Shown: positions 1-9,776, numbered from the stretch's first letter. The stretch is DNA of 64,000 bases from Nonlabens sp. MB-3u-79 (GCF_002831625.1 NZ_CP025116.1:124001-188000); one strand, 5' to 3'. A program made the numbers and translations. Notes: generated from the letters alone by a model not told the origin.

Positions 1-799
1 TAAATTTAAAATGAAGATGCCAAAAAGAAGATCCACCTATCTTTCTAATAATTTCATACACTTCACTGACTCCTGCTTTCTGATTAACCATAGTAGCTTG
101 ATTATCGTGTAATCGAAAGGAGATTAATTTTTCTGTAAGAAAACCAACTTTTCCTGCTTTCATGGCTCTATACCAAAATTCAATATCTAATGCTTGCTTA
201 AGCTCTTGATCAAACAATCCTACTTTTTTGAAAACCGACTTTCTAATAAGAGTTGTCGGAGGTTCTCCTATTTTATTATGAGGTTCAGATAGTAAATTTT
301 CATCTCCTAACAATATCTTCCCTTTTACAACAGACTGATCTTTAACGGTTACAACAGACCAATATGAAATTAAATTACCAAATGACTGTACCCAATGCAA
401 ATGAGATTCTTTGTTATCGTCGTAAATTATATTCCTGTCAGAGGTAACTAGAACGATATCATTATCCTTATTTGCTAGGGCGACCATTTTTGAAACACAA
501 GTAGGGTGTAACAAATCATCTTGAAATAAAAACTTAATAAACGTACCTTGAGAATTTTCGACACAATTATTCCAATTTGCTCCTATACCGCTAGGTTTGT
601 GGTTCATTATGGTAACAGGAGACTGGCATCTCTTCTTAAATGCTTTAAGAATAATTAAAGTATCGTCCTGTGAATTATCATCACTAATGATGACCTCTAT
701 GTTATTGTAGTCTTGAGTTAAGACAGAATCTAATGCCTCTTGAAGAAAGGCGGCACCATTATAGGTAGGTATGCATATGGAAACTAGTGGTTGATTCAT
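1..799 (-). CDS. Family 2 glycosyltransferase, 3' end cut by window edge
   Basis: The reading frame opens with ATG at 799 and stays open to the left edge, giving about 266 residues without a stop. The start reads MNQPLVSICIPTYNGAAFL, the classic first beta strand of GT-A family 2 enzymes that bind a nucleotide sugar. A KFLFQDDLLHP segment near residue 93 is the DxD-like metal/UDP-sugar site. GEPPTTLIRKSVF and the following LDIEFWYR are typical of the acceptor half. It would add a sugar to a lipid-linked surface glycan on the cytoplasmic membrane face. It is the most downstream visible gene of the minus-strand polysaccharide cluster, 9 nt after the next glycosyltransferase. Donor and acceptor cannot be told. 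Confidence 0.85.
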   Translation of the reverse strand, partial: MNQPLVSICIPTYNGAAFLQEALDSVLTQDYNNIEVIISDDNSQDDTLIILKAFKKRCQSPVTIMNHKPSGIGANWNNCVENSQGTFIKFLFQDDLLHPTCVSKMVALANKDNDIVLVTSDRNIIYDDNKESHLHWVQSFGNLISYWSVVTVKDQSVVKGKILLGDENLLSEPHNKIGEPPTTLIRKSVFKKVGLFDQELKQALDIEFWYRAMKAGKVGFLTEKLISFRLHDNQATMVNQKAGVSEVYEIIRKIGGSSFWHLHFKF

Positions 800-808
800 G
801 AATGTACT

Positions 809-1552
809 TTATTTGTTTTTAAAAATTGAAACCTTTTTGATATTAATTTTAAATCTACCATAATAGTATTTTATTAAATCGATAGTTTCAAAGTTACTTT
901 TAAAAACAGAAATTTTTTCCTGTTGAAAAATCAAGTCATTATTTAAGCTACTAAATCCTCCATCAGCATAATTTGAAATTGTCAAATCTGTATATTGTTT
1001 AGTAATAGACTTTTTGCAGAACCAGCGTATATTATGATCATAATCAGAATGAATTTTATATTTTAAATTAAAATTACCGATTTTATCAAAAACACTTTTG
1101 TGTAGAAATATAGCCTGGTGACATATATTTTTTGACATTAGCTTTTTAATCGTAAACTCTCCATCATAAAGACCATTAAATCGAGTACTAAAAACATTGC
1201 CGTAAATAACGTCTGTTTTTTGCTTACTTATCGCTTCAGCTACATTCTTTAAAACTTTATCGTCATAAAAAACATCATCGCTACCTAAAAAAAATAAGAA
1301 CTTTCCTTGGGAGATTTTAACTGCTTTATTCATAGCGTCATAGATTCCAGCATCCTTTTTTCTGAAAATTTTTATTTGTGGATTGCCCTCAGCATACGTA
1401 TGAGCTAATTCAAAAGTATTATCACTTGAAAGACCATCCATAATTATCACCTCATAATCATGAAAACTTTGTTCTAAAACACTATCCAGTGCTTTAGAAA
1501 GTAGTTTTTCAGCATTGTAAGTAGGAATAATTATCGTGAAAAATGGCTTCAT
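809..1552 (-). CDS. Family 2 glycosyltransferase (WcaA/WcaE-like)
   Basis: The 247-residue protein is a single GT-A domain. The N-terminus MKPFFTIIIPTYNAEKLL and the MDGLSSDNT segment form the nucleotide-binding half, and FLGSDDVFYDD near residue 90 is the metal-binding DxD-like site. HQAIFLHKSVF in the second half is common in the colanic-acid WcaE subgroup. No membrane helix is seen, so it is a cytosolic or peripheral enzyme. It lies 60 nt downstream of another glycosyltransferase in the same orientation and is very AT-rich like its neighbours. The sugar transferred is unknown. Confidence 0.88.
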   Translation of the reverse strand: MKPFFTIIIPTYNAEKLLSKALDSVLEQSFHDYEVIIMDGLSSDNTFELAHTYAEGNPQIKIFRKKDAGIYDAMNKAVKISQGKFLFFLGSDDVFYDDKVLKNVAEAISKQKTDVIYGNVFSTRFNGLYDGEFTIKKLMSKNICHQAIFLHKSVFDKIGNFNLKYKIHSDYDHNIRWFCKKSITKQYTDLTISNYADGGFSSLNNDLIFQQEKISVFKSNFETIDLIKYYYGRFKINIKKVSIFKNK

Positions 1553-1612
1553 GGTAAGTCAAAATTGATCTTTTTGCTCAATAAGTAAGAAGTTCTATTA
1601 ATTGAACGCTAC

Positions 1613-2398
1613 TTATTTCAAATAATTAGGTTTATTAAACTTCACAATATTAACGATTCTTAAAACCTTAATAAATATTCTTTGGGAATACTTCATATTT
1701 TTTAAATGTTTATCTATCGAAAATTTTACTTCCCTTAGATACTTTTCCTTATCACTAGACTTTTGACCTGGCCTAATTCTAAAAGCTGCTAATTGTTTTT
1801 TGGTACAATAGAGCGTTTCAAATTCAAAAAACCTTAACCATAGATCAAAATCAGCTGCTACTGAAAAACTTGAATCCAGTTTACTACCTGCTTTTTCCCA
1901 TAAGCTTCTTGACCAAAATGTGGACTCTTGCTGAATAAAAGAGAAGTTTTTAATGTATCTAAATAAATAAAAATAATACTTGGAATACACTGGTGCTCTT
2001 TGAAAAATTAGCTCTCCATTCTCATTAATTACCGAAGGATAACCTTGAAGCCATTGGATTTTGTTTTGAAAGGCTTTAGCTACATAGAATAAAGAGTCCT
2101 CCCACAAAACATCATCACTATTGATCCAGCACATTATATCTCCTGAAGATTTGGAAAACCCTTTATTAAGTGCATCGTACATACCAGCATCCTTTTCACT
2201 GACCCAATAAGCAAGTTCTTTTTCATGTTTTTTTATAATGGCTAACGAATTATCAGTACTACCTCCATCCATGATGATATACTCAAGATTTGGATAATTT
2301 TGATTTAATACAGACGTGATAGTCTGTTCAATATAATCACCTTGATTGTAATTTGGTGTTACTACCGTTATTTTAGGGTATTCTTTCTCGTCAACCAC
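1613..2398 (-). CDS. Family 2 glycosyltransferase
   Basis: This is a 261-residue GT-A enzyme. Residues 8-30 (ITVVTPNYNQGDYIEQTI) and the MDGGSTDNS loop form the nucleotide site, and CWINSDDVLW near residue 90 is the DxD-like motif. The QQESTFWSRSLWEKAG segment near residue 155 is typical of glycosyltransferases next to FkbM genes. The start codon is GTG (V-V-D-E-K), the first candidate in frame, 3 nt beyond the stop of the upstream FkbM gene, so the two are surely cotranscribed. It is likely one of the sugar-adding steps of the surface glycan; substrate unknown. Confidence 0.87.
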   Translation of the reverse strand: MVDEKEYPKITVVTPNYNQGDYIEQTITSVLNQNYPNLEYIIMDGGSTDNSLAIIKKHEKELAYWVSEKDAGMYDALNKGFSKSSGDIMCWINSDDVLWEDSLFYVAKAFQNKIQWLQGYPSVINENGELIFQRAPVYSKYYFYLFRYIKNFSFIQQESTFWSRSLWEKAGSKLDSSFSVAADFDLWLRFFEFETLYCTKKQLAAFRIRPGQKSSDKEKYLREVKFSIDKHLKNMKYSQRIFIKVLRIVNIVKFNKPNYLK

Positions 2399-2401
2399 TT
2401 T

Positions 2402-3160
2402 TTATATATACTTATTATATGAAAACTCTTTACTATCAACAGGTATGAAAAACGTGTCCATTTGCCAAAACGAATTATCATATTCTCTCAACATCAAATC
2501 CACCATTTCAATGGGTGCAAACCCTAGTTTCTCCATATAAGAACACATATCCCAAAAACGAAGACTGTCATGGGTTAATTTATAATTATAGGTTTCAATA
2601 ATTACTAAGCTAGCATCCTTTATAGTGTTTTTTGCACCTTCTAATATTGGTGCTTCAAAACCATGAGTATCTAATTTAAGTAAATAAGGACCTTTTAAGT
2701 TACGCCTTTCTAATTCGCTATCAATAGATACAACAGGCACCTCGATACAGTTTTGCTCCAACTTAGTTTCTGAAGCTAATCCACCAAATGGATTTTCATT
2801 ATCAAAAAAGATCTTCCCATCTCTTTTTCCTGCCGCTGCAAGTACGTAATCCCCTTTTGTGAATTCTCGTTTAAAGAGATCTAATCCATCTTTATGGATT
2901 GATTGCGCCTCAACTAAAAAGTAATTAGCATCAGGTAATGATTTCATACATGCTCTGGACCATCTTCCATCAGAAGCACCTACATCAATTACTGTAGAAA
3001 CCTTCACGCCTCTTTTCATACAACGTTCTAAAGCACCCTGCATATTAAAAGCCCTATTTACCTCAATAGGCATAGATGGTCGCTCTTTTTTTGGTTGCTT
3101 TTTTTTGTGCAAAGAATAACCTAAAATACTGAAGGTTTTTTTTAAAATAATTTTGATCAT
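2402..3160 (-). CDS. FkbM family methyltransferase
   Basis: The 252-residue protein has the FkbM fold. VIDVGASDGRWS (about residues 57-68) is the SAM-binding glycine motif I, the FLVEAQ strand end binds the ribose, and LLKLDTHGFEAPILEGA (about 159-175) is the FkbM hallmark. Family members O-methylate hydroxyls of sugars or polyketides. In a glycan cluster the likely substrate is a sugar hydroxyl of the surface polysaccharide. The gene is followed at 3 nt by a glycosyltransferase. About 260 nt of AT-rich non-coding DNA precede it, so a promoter may lie there, though none is obvious. Confidence 0.88.
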   Translation of the reverse strand: MIKIILKKTFSILGYSLHKKKQPKKERPSMPIEVNRAFNMQGALERCMKRGVKVSTVIDVGASDGRWSRACMKSLPDANYFLVEAQSIHKDGLDLFKREFTKGDYVLAAAGKRDGKIFFDNENPFGGLASETKLEQNCIEVPVVSIDSELERRNLKGPYLLKLDTHGFEAPILEGAKNTIKDASLVIIETYNYKLTHDSLRFWDMCSYMEKLGFAPIEMVDLMLREYDNSFWQMDTFFIPVDSKEFSYNKYI

Positions 3161-3419
3161 GGCGATTTTTAATTAAATACAATTCATTAAGGCAACAATA
3201 AGTTATTTGTTTAATTTTATTTACGATTTATTATTTGCAACAGATTGTAAATAAATTGAGTAAGAAACATCTTTCAAGTTCAGAACGTAAGTCCTAATAT
3301 TTTACCTCTTCTAAGATATGAACAACCTAACTTTATTTTTTAATAATTTAAACATACAAGGTTATTAAATTTGTTTAAAGTCTTATAAAAACTTTTCTAA
3401 GTAAACTGATCATATGATT

Positions 3420-4394
3420 TTATTTTAAAGAAAAGTTTTTAATTTTTTGATAAGTCCTGATAATCATAAACAAATCTGGATAGAACTTAAATCTAGAACC
3501 TAAAGCTAGCTGTATATATTCTTTCCACCTTGTATCTTTTTCATAAAAATATTTCACTCCTTTTTTAAAAATCTGAAAATCCTGCAAAATAGATGAACGA
3601 ATACCCTCATTTCCTTTGACATAAACTATAAAGCGATCGTATAAATTTAAAATAGGCTGCGCCTTTGAATGTCCTTCAAATAATTTCTCCAAATAAGTAT
3701 CTTCAAGCCTATTAGCTGTTATAAAATGATAGAATTTCAATTCCTTTAGATACCATAATTTATAATTCATCAATAAAATCCATTTGCACATTTCACTATC
3801 TCCTCCAGAGTTCAATTGTTCACCTTTTCTATCTGAAAGTAATGATCTGTACTTTACCTTTTCTAAGTTTAACAAAATCTCTTTTCTGATAACCAACCCT
3901 GCTCCCCATAGGTAACCTCTGGTTGAAACGTCACCGCTATGAATGCTTTGCTCCCCAACTGCATAACTAGTTTTCTTCATGTCCCACCACTCAGGCGCAG
4001 CACTTTCTAAAACACCAATAGATTGCCCTCCTAAACCACCCACCTCTGGATGCTCTTGCATAAAATCATAAGCTATTGACAAGTAATCTTCTTGCAACCA
4101 ATTATCATCATCACAAAAAACCACTAGATCTCCTTTACTTCTGTTTACACCTTTTTTTCTTGCATGAGATAAACCAGGCGTTGGCTCTGATATTATATTT
4201 AAATTAGTAGTGATTTCTAATTGATCCCAAAACTGTCTAGCACTTATTACAGTTTCATCAGAACAATTATTATCTACTAAAACAATTTCGTGTTCAAACC
4301 TATGATCTGTCCTCTGGTTTGCTAGATGCTTCAATGTTTCAATTATCACATTTTGGCTGTTGTAACAGCAAACTATTATTGAAATATTAATCAT
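3420..4394 (-). CDS. Family 2 glycosyltransferase
   Basis: This 324-residue enzyme opens with NISIIVCCYNSQNVI. It carries a clear VFCDDDNWLQEDYL metal/nucleotide site near residue 92, and GYLWGAGLVIRKE with GGDSEMCKWI in the acceptor half. The layout matches GT2 enzymes with an extended C-terminus of about 80 residues (SRFKFYPDLFMIIRTYQKIK) that may dock on the membrane. Its ATG overlaps the TGA of the upstream GT-B glycosyltransferase (ATGA), so the two are translationally coupled. It acts in assembly of the surface glycan; sugar unknown. Confidence 0.88.
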   Translation of the reverse strand: MINISIIVCCYNSQNVIIETLKHLANQRTDHRFEHEIVLVDNNCSDETVISARQFWDQLEITTNLNIISEPTPGLSHARKKGVNRSKGDLVVFCDDDNWLQEDYLSIAYDFMQEHPEVGGLGGQSIGVLESAAPEWWDMKKTSYAVGEQSIHSGDVSTRGYLWGAGLVIRKEILLNLEKVKYRSLLSDRKGEQLNSGGDSEMCKWILLMNYKLWYLKELKFYHFITANRLEDTYLEKLFEGHSKAQPILNLYDRFIVYVKGNEGIRSSILQDFQIFKKGVKYFYEKDTRWKEYIQLALGSRFKFYPDLFMIIRTYQKIKNFSLK

Positions 4395-5530
4395 TCGTTA
4401 AATATTAGGTCATATAATTCCTCTCCAGCATCTACACTATATCGCTTTAAAGTATATTCAAAAGCCTCTTCACCTACCTTCTTCCAATTATCTTTATTTT
4501 TCCAAGCTCTTTCCATTGCTATATCAATATTTTTTATTGAAGGTGAAGCTGCCAACCATCCAGTAACTCCATCAATTAAAACTTCAGATATACCTCCCAC
4601 GTCATTGGCAATTGCCGCTCTACCACAAAGATGAGCTTCTACTAATGACAACGGTGTTCCCTCACTTATGGATGGTGATATCATAATATGATTTTCACTC
4701 CATATCTTTTCTACTGAATCACAGTAACCTTTTAGTTTTACTTTCTTTATTAAATCATATTTTATAATAAGGTTATTCAAATAGTTTCTATCCTTACCAG
4801 TTCCATAGAGTTTGCATTCCCAGTCTCTCAACTTCCATTTATCTTGACTTAAAACCTGCAATAATAAATCTTGCCCTTTATATTTACAATCTAATCTTGC
4901 GACCACCGCAAAACTAGGGGTTTCACTGACCGGATATTTGATAACCTTTTTTTCCTTTAATTTAACAGGATTATTAACTAAGTGAAAATTTGCGCCATTT
5001 GAACTTAATAGTTTTTTCGTCAATTCTAAAGAACGTTTAGAAACAAAACAGAATTTATTAATCCTACATAAATATTCATTAGCTTGATTTTTTAAGTTTT
5101 CATTTATTGTCTCATTGTCCGATAAATGCTGACTTATTAAACAGACTGATTTATTGAAATGCATTATTTGGCGGAAAATTGGAGAATTAAATGCTGAAAA
5201 GGTATCTCCTTGATTGATCAAAACCATGTCAGAGTACGATAACTTTAAATTTTTGATTTTTTGATCAAATGAAAATGATTTTTTTTGAAATATTTTTTGA
5301 AAAAAATTAAGTTTTGGCAAGCTACTATTAGGAAGAAAAAAAATACGAGCCCCTAATTTCTTTAAATAATTAACATTCTCATGATCTTCAGGCCACTTTT
5401 TAAGAAAAACGTAAACATTAACTTCACTTTTTAATGCATACACAGCAGTTTTAAACCATAACTCCTCACTCCCTCCCCATGGTAAACCTTCCATTAGTGA
5501 AATTACTACTAGTTTTTTTTTTTCTCCCAT
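4391..5530 (-). CDS. GT-B glycosyltransferase (family 1/4)
   Basis: This 379-residue GT-B enzyme has its donor-binding half at residues 200-360. FAVVARLDCKYKGQDLLLQV is the start of the Glycos_transf_1 domain, and SPSISEGTPLSLVEAHLCGR is the E-x7-E region that holds the nucleotide sugar. GGISEVLIDGVTGWL closes the pocket. The N-terminal half has LPWGGSEELWF, the usual acceptor-side GG motif. There is no signal peptide, so it is a cytosolic retaining transferase. The upstream 216 nt are AT-rich and lack a gene. The gene overlaps the following GT2 gene by 4 nt. Confidence 0.88.
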   Translation of the reverse strand: MGEKKKLVVISLMEGLPWGGSEELWFKTAVYALKSEVNVYVFLKKWPEDHENVNYLKKLGARIFFLPNSSLPKLNFFQKIFQKKSFSFDQKIKNLKLSYSDMVLINQGDTFSAFNSPIFRQIMHFNKSVCLISQHLSDNETINENLKNQANEYLCRINKFCFVSKRSLELTKKLLSSNGANFHLVNNPVKLKEKKVIKYPVSETPSFAVVARLDCKYKGQDLLLQVLSQDKWKLRDWECKLYGTGKDRNYLNNLIIKYDLIKKVKLKGYCDSVEKIWSENHIMISPSISEGTPLSLVEAHLCGRAAIANDVGGISEVLIDGVTGWLAASPSIKNIDIAMERAWKNKDNWKKVGEEAFEYTLKRYSVDAGEELYDLIFNE

Positions 5531-5746
5531 AACTATAAATTAAACATTTAAATTGGCAATATTTCATGTTAATACAACTTAATTTAAGCGATCGATTTTA
5601 CTTAAAATAGATATCATTTTAATTCTTTCAAGTCTACTTATAAAATTCAATTTGATAAATAAATCTATTAATTTAACTTTTACTGTTACATAAATCAATC
5701 TATAGAAAGACAAACTTTTAAAGTCAAAAAAAAAGCGAAATCTTAT

Positions 5747-7129
5747 TTATTTAATATTTGAAACTATAAACCTATATAAATCTTGAACATTACCTTTTGG
5801 TAAAAAGTCTTGTATAAATGCGGTCTTTTTAGAACGTAATTCATAAATATCTTCATGTGACATTTTCAACGCTTGATTTAAACTAATCACTAGTTGTTCT
5901 GAATTGAAACCAGGTAGAGCACAACCATAATCCACAAAAGGTAAAACAGGCTTACTACTAGCAAAATGCGCATGAATACATGGTAAGTCGAAAAATAAAG
6001 CTTCTGCTCCCGCTGTACTATCTTCTGTTATCAAAACGTTAGTTTTAGCAAACAATTCATAAATAGATTCTGATGAAAATTTTACACGATCTTCAAAGGG
6101 TAAAACCAATTTCTCGTAACTCTTTACATCATCCATTGGATGTAATTTCATCGTTAGAGTTAGCTCACGGTTAACTTCCATAAAGTTTAAAATCACATTT
6201 AATATGGAAATACCTTCAATGTGATTTCTTGTTGGTGAATAACATTTTATAGGCCTGTGTGGTCTAGTCAAAAATAATATAGTGTTTTTAATTCCTGAGG
6301 TTCTATTGATAAGTGAATTATCTATAAATATATTGCCTAAAACTTCTATTTTTTTAGGTGAAAAATTAGAATATATTTCGTAATGCTCCTTCCTTTTATT
6401 TCCCCAAACTCCTACATAATCAGCATAACAATCGTCTAGATAATATTGCTCACAATCCAAACCATGCTGATAAGTGAAGGTTGGAATTTCATGCTTTTTA
6501 GCAGCTAAAACATAATTAATAAACGGAGGATGATTATCTGAGTGGACATATAAAGCAGAGGGTTTGCTGTACAACAATTCTTTTTCAGCCAATGAAGTGA
6601 TTTCAATAGCACCGAAAATCTGTAATCTCAACAAATCTATGTCCTCTTCAATTAAATTGACATCTAAAACTTTTAATGCTTTTAAAACCGATTCATGTAA
6701 AGTCTGAGACCACTCTTCATTATTATGATAATCAAAGCCTTTAACCACATCTTTTATTTTAAAGTCGTTGTTAATATACTTAGAAATTACCCTTACCTTT
6801 TTCTCTTTTCTTAATTCCTTGATTAATTCTAAAGTGTGTGCAGCAGGAAAAGGAATGAAGATTACTTTTTGTTTAAAGATTCTGCTTTTCGAATATTTGC
6901 CTTGAGATATAAATGGCTCGTAATACACTGGATAACTTTTGAACTCATCTTTATAAACAAGTTCTTCACCATAGTCAATTTTATATTTTATTCTTAATGA
7001 GCGACCTATTTTATCCCACAAATAAAACCGAATAATTTGACTATAATCGATACCATTATAGACTGGACAAAAATTAATTGCTTTGTGCCAATGACATGTA
7101 ATATCATATGCATGTTTATTTAAATTCAT
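5747..7129 (-). CDS. GT-B-like surface-carbohydrate enzyme of unknown specificity
   Basis: The 460-residue protein has no sure family name. Its C-terminal half looks like the capsule-synthesis/CDP-glycerol-transferase type of GT-B fold: TYQHGLDCEQYYLDDCYADY near residue 228, LTMKLHPMDD near residue 325 (LHP motif), and TNVLITEDSTAGAEALFFD near residue 365, where the SxxxxEAL-like loop would grip the donor phosphate. That suggests transfer of a nucleotide-activated sugar or polyol phosphate. The first 14 nt overlap the end of the sulfotransferase gene, so the pair is coupled and may act in sequence. Glycosyltransferase, glycerophosphotransferase or sialyl/Kdo-type transferase all remain possible. 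Confidence 0.6.
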   Translation of the reverse strand: MNLNKHAYDITCHWHKAINFCPVYNGIDYSQIIRFYLWDKIGRSLRIKYKIDYGEELVYKDEFKSYPVYYEPFISQGKYSKSRIFKQKVIFIPFPAAHTLELIKELRKEKKVRVISKYINNDFKIKDVVKGFDYHNNEEWSQTLHESVLKALKVLDVNLIEEDIDLLRLQIFGAIEITSLAEKELLYSKPSALYVHSDNHPPFINYVLAAKKHEIPTFTYQHGLDCEQYYLDDCYADYVGVWGNKRKEHYEIYSNFSPKKIEVLGNIFIDNSLINRTSGIKNTILFLTRPHRPIKCYSPTRNHIEGISILNVILNFMEVNRELTLTMKLHPMDDVKSYEKLVLPFEDRVKFSSESIYELFAKTNVLITEDSTAGAEALFFDLPCIHAHFASSKPVLPFVDYGCALPGFNSEQLVISLNQALKMSHEDIYELRSKKTAFIQDFLPKGNVQDLYRFIVSNIK

Positions 7130-8063
7130 CCAACCAATTTAGATTTTTTTCATAACCATGCATTATCAATGCATTACCTGCAATTTCATTAAAAAGTATA
7201 GCATCGTCTTTAGTGAAATAGTTCTTCCAATCACCAGTAACACCTTTTCTTACATGTGCGTTTACTTTTTGCTCACCCAATTCTCTTCCTTTTGACATTA
7301 TTTTAAAACTACCTGCTCTTACACTATTGTCAATTATACTTTGATTAAAACGAACATTAAGAAAAGAGAAGCATTCTTTTAAGATCAAAGAAGGATTCTC
7401 CAACATGTTCTCATATCTTATTATTTTAATGTTATGATGAAGTTTTGCTTTTTCAATTATTTCTAATGTTTGTTTCCATTCATTCGCCCATTGGACAATT
7501 TCTTTATCTTGGAAAAAACGCCTCAAATCATTAGTATTATTGTTTAAAAATATATCTCGCCTTTGTTTTTCAAAATCAGATAAATCTTCAGAAATTTTTA
7601 TTTTATTAAACCAATGAAATACTCCGCTGGTAATAACATCGCGACCATCTCTCAGTAAAAAAATTATTTTTGCTTTAGGAAAAAAATTATTGATTTGATC
7701 TAAAACAATATTTGAAGTATTTAAATATGGGGTTATTTTATCAATTGTTACTTTTTTACTACGGCTTTTTTTTTCCTCCTTAATCAAACCATTTATTAAG
7801 TTTTTTGTCAAACTTTGTTTTCTACTTTGATCAAGACCGTGATGTAGGAGCATACTATTTACATACTTATCCAGAGTTACTCTTAATCTAGGATTAGAGT
7901 TCCCTTCATCTAAAATGAAATCTGCATAATCTCCAAATAATCTACGCTCAATACAATTGACATCTTGATGTACGTTGAGCATTTTATTTAACCATGTTGT
8001 TCCGGAGCGTGGCGCAGCAATAATAAAATGATTATTCTTAATACTTTTGTTGTTAAAGAACAT
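7116..8063 (-). CDS. Sulfotransferase domain protein
   Basis: The 315-residue protein shows the PAPS-binding signature. FIIAAPRSGTTWLNKML (about residues 13-29) is the 5'-phosphosulfate loop, and KIIFLLRDGRDVITSGVFHW (about 129-148) with IKIIRYENMLENP (about 213-225) forms the 3'-phosphate site. VRKGVTGDWKNYFT near residue 276 is the RKGxxGDWK-like end motif of cytosolic-type sulfotransferases. It would move sulfate from PAPS to a sugar hydroxyl. The PAPS-making operon cysC/cysD/cysN and PAP-removing cysQ lie 8.5 kb away on the same strand, which fits a sulfated surface glycan. Confidence 0.85.
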   Translation of the reverse strand: MFFNNKSIKNNHFIIAAPRSGTTWLNKMLNVHQDVNCIERRLFGDYADFILDEGNSNPRLRVTLDKYVNSMLLHHGLDQSRKQSLTKNLINGLIKEEKKSRSKKVTIDKITPYLNTSNIVLDQINNFFPKAKIIFLLRDGRDVITSGVFHWFNKIKISEDLSDFEKQRRDIFLNNNTNDLRRFFQDKEIVQWANEWKQTLEIIEKAKLHHNIKIIRYENMLENPSLILKECFSFLNVRFNQSIIDNSVRAGSFKIMSKGRELGEQKVNAHVRKGVTGDWKNYFTKDDAILFNEIAGNALIMHGYEKNLNWLDEFK

Positions 8064-9020
8064 CTATCCTAGGAGTTTATTGAGTAATACTTTTAATTTC
8101 TTCTTTACACTATTGCGTTTCTCCTCCTTTGCTGGAAGAATTCTTTCTATAAATAACTTAGCCTTTTGATCAACTATAGATGGAGTTGAATAAGTAACTT
8201 TATTATACTTATTGGCTTTTTTACAAATCACACCCATTGCTGGGGTCAAAGCTGGAAGTCCTTCAGTATAAAAATCAATAACTTCAAGTCCGCATAGATT
8301 TAACAACAATTTTAAAGTAGTAGAGTCATAAGATAAAACATGGCCTAAATGAATTGCTCCTAGACCTTTTAAATTATCGCTCATAATATTAGGTACTTCA
8401 ATGTATAAAACACTGCTTTCATGCATCATGCTTTTTAAGCTTTCTACAAATTCCTTTGGACTTAAGATATGCTCTAAAACATGAGTAGTCGTAATAATGT
8501 CAAACTTAATATTTGGACTTTGTTTTACGAACTCTTGGTATCCTCCTAAAAAAACTTCTCCCCTCAGTTGACCCTTAGCATAATTACCAAATCCATTACT
8601 CGGTTCTATTCCTTGAGTTTTTATAGATGGATAACTATCTTCTATCAACTTTAATAATGTTCCTTCCGCACAACCTACATCTAAAATATTATTAGCATGG
8701 TTTAAATAATCATTTAATACTTTATATACAAAATTAGCTCTAGGGATAAACGGACCGTTAGCAATATAGTGGCTTGTAGGTACATCAATGGACTCATAAA
8801 AATTTCTATAATGATTTTTATAAAAACCAACCATTTCTTGTTCTGTTGGTCTAGGGTTTATATGTATCAAACTACAATTCTTACAAATTACAGTTTGGAC
8901 ACCCATTTGATATCTATCATTATCGTATAATTTTTTAAGCCTATTTGAATCACATAAAGGACAAGTTACCTTTTCTTTATGCATACCTTTATAGAATGTA
9001 TTTGCAAAATCCTTTACCAC
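8064..9020 (-). CDS. SAM methyltransferase with N-terminal zinc-finger motif
   Basis: The 318-residue protein starts with a four-cysteine knuckle: CPLCDSNRLKKLYDND near residue 20 and ICKNCSLIHINPRPT near residue 45. This is the arrangement of two-domain sugar methyltransferases. The Rossmann part has ILDVGCAEGTLL (about 112-123) as SAM motif I, and TTTHVLEHILSPKEFVESLK (about 177-196) as the post-motif typical of Methyltransf_23 proteins. The likely substrate is a glycan sugar or a nucleotide sugar. The start is GTG (V-V-K-D), directly after the preceding gene's start region; an ATG 12 codons in is possible but would leave the finger close to the end. It abuts the sulfotransferase gene with no spacing. 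Confidence 0.82.
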   Translation of the reverse strand: MVKDFANTFYKGMHKEKVTCPLCDSNRLKKLYDNDRYQMGVQTVICKNCSLIHINPRPTEQEMVGFYKNHYRNFYESIDVPTSHYIANGPFIPRANFVYKVLNDYLNHANNILDVGCAEGTLLKLIEDSYPSIKTQGIEPSNGFGNYAKGQLRGEVFLGGYQEFVKQSPNIKFDIITTTHVLEHILSPKEFVESLKSMMHESSVLYIEVPNIMSDNLKGLGAIHLGHVLSYDSTTLKLLLNLCGLEVIDFYTEGLPALTPAMGVICKKANKYNKVTYSTPSIVDQKAKLFIERILPAKEEKRNSVKKKLKVLLNKLLG

Positions 9021-9038
9021 AATATTAAATTTAAATGT

Positions 9039-9776
9039 TTATTTACTAATTATCTTAACAGCCAATTGATTGCCTGATTTTTTATTGTGTGTTCTTTGAA
9101 AAGTAAAACCAATATATTCGAATTTTACCGAATGTTTTTCTACAAACTCATTCCATGCTTTAAACTCTCCATTTTTCCAATTGGGATAATTAAAAAATTC
9201 ATCAAAAACAATTACCGTACCATTTAATATTTGTTTTTCCAAGTTGTCAAATATTACTTTTGCAGAAGAATACAAATCTGAATCAATGTGCAGCAAACTT
9301 ATTGGTTTTGAATGTTTCTCTACAAAATGAGGTAAAGTTTCATCAAAATAGCCTTTTATCAATTCAACATTATCTTCAAATTTTATCTCATTTTCGTTTA
9401 CATCGGAAAAACCACCTTTGTCCCTGAAAATCCATGGCTCAGTTAAACCTTCAAAAGAATCAAATCCAAAGACCTTATGTGTATTACTCAAACTTTTAGC
9501 TATATGATTCACAGTCTGTCCTTTATACACACCAAACTCCAAAACTAAACCATCACTTATTTCTATTTTACTAATTGATTCTGTTAATAGTGATAGCCTA
9601 TCATCAAACATCAAATTTAAAGTTACGTTATCTTGAATCCATAAACTAGTTTCTCTTTTAGCTAGTTGTTGAAGACCTTCTTTCAAATTGAAATTTCTTT
9701 CTTCCAAGACTTCCACTATAGCTCTTTTTACTATTTCCCTTATAACAGAACTGATTTTTGATTTAATTTTTTTCAA
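9039..9776 (-). CDS. TylF/MycF-type O-methyltransferase
   Basis: The 245-residue protein carries VLEFGVYKGQTVNHIA near residue 78 (SAM site). KVFGFDSFEGLTEPW near residue 101 is the FDxFxGL hallmark of TylF/MycF macrocin-type sugar O-methyltransferases, and LLHIDSDLYSSAKV near residue 160 holds the metal-binding aspartates. Such enzymes methylate deoxysugar hydroxyls with Mg2+. With FkbM and the zinc-finger enzyme it is the third methyltransferase of the cluster, which suggests a methylated glycan or a methyl end-cap. The start codon appears to be TTG (reading L-K-K-I-K); no ATG lies near. Confidence 0.83.
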   Translation of the reverse strand: MKKIKSKISSVIREIVKRAIVEVLEERNFNLKEGLQQLAKRETSLWIQDNVTLNLMFDDRLSLLTESISKIEISDGLVLEFGVYKGQTVNHIAKSLSNTHKVFGFDSFEGLTEPWIFRDKGGFSDVNENEIKFEDNVELIKGYFDETLPHFVEKHSKPISLLHIDSDLYSSAKVIFDNLEKQILNGTVIVFDEFFNYPNWKNGEFKAWNEFVEKHSVKFEYIGFTFQRTHNKKSGNQLAVKIISK

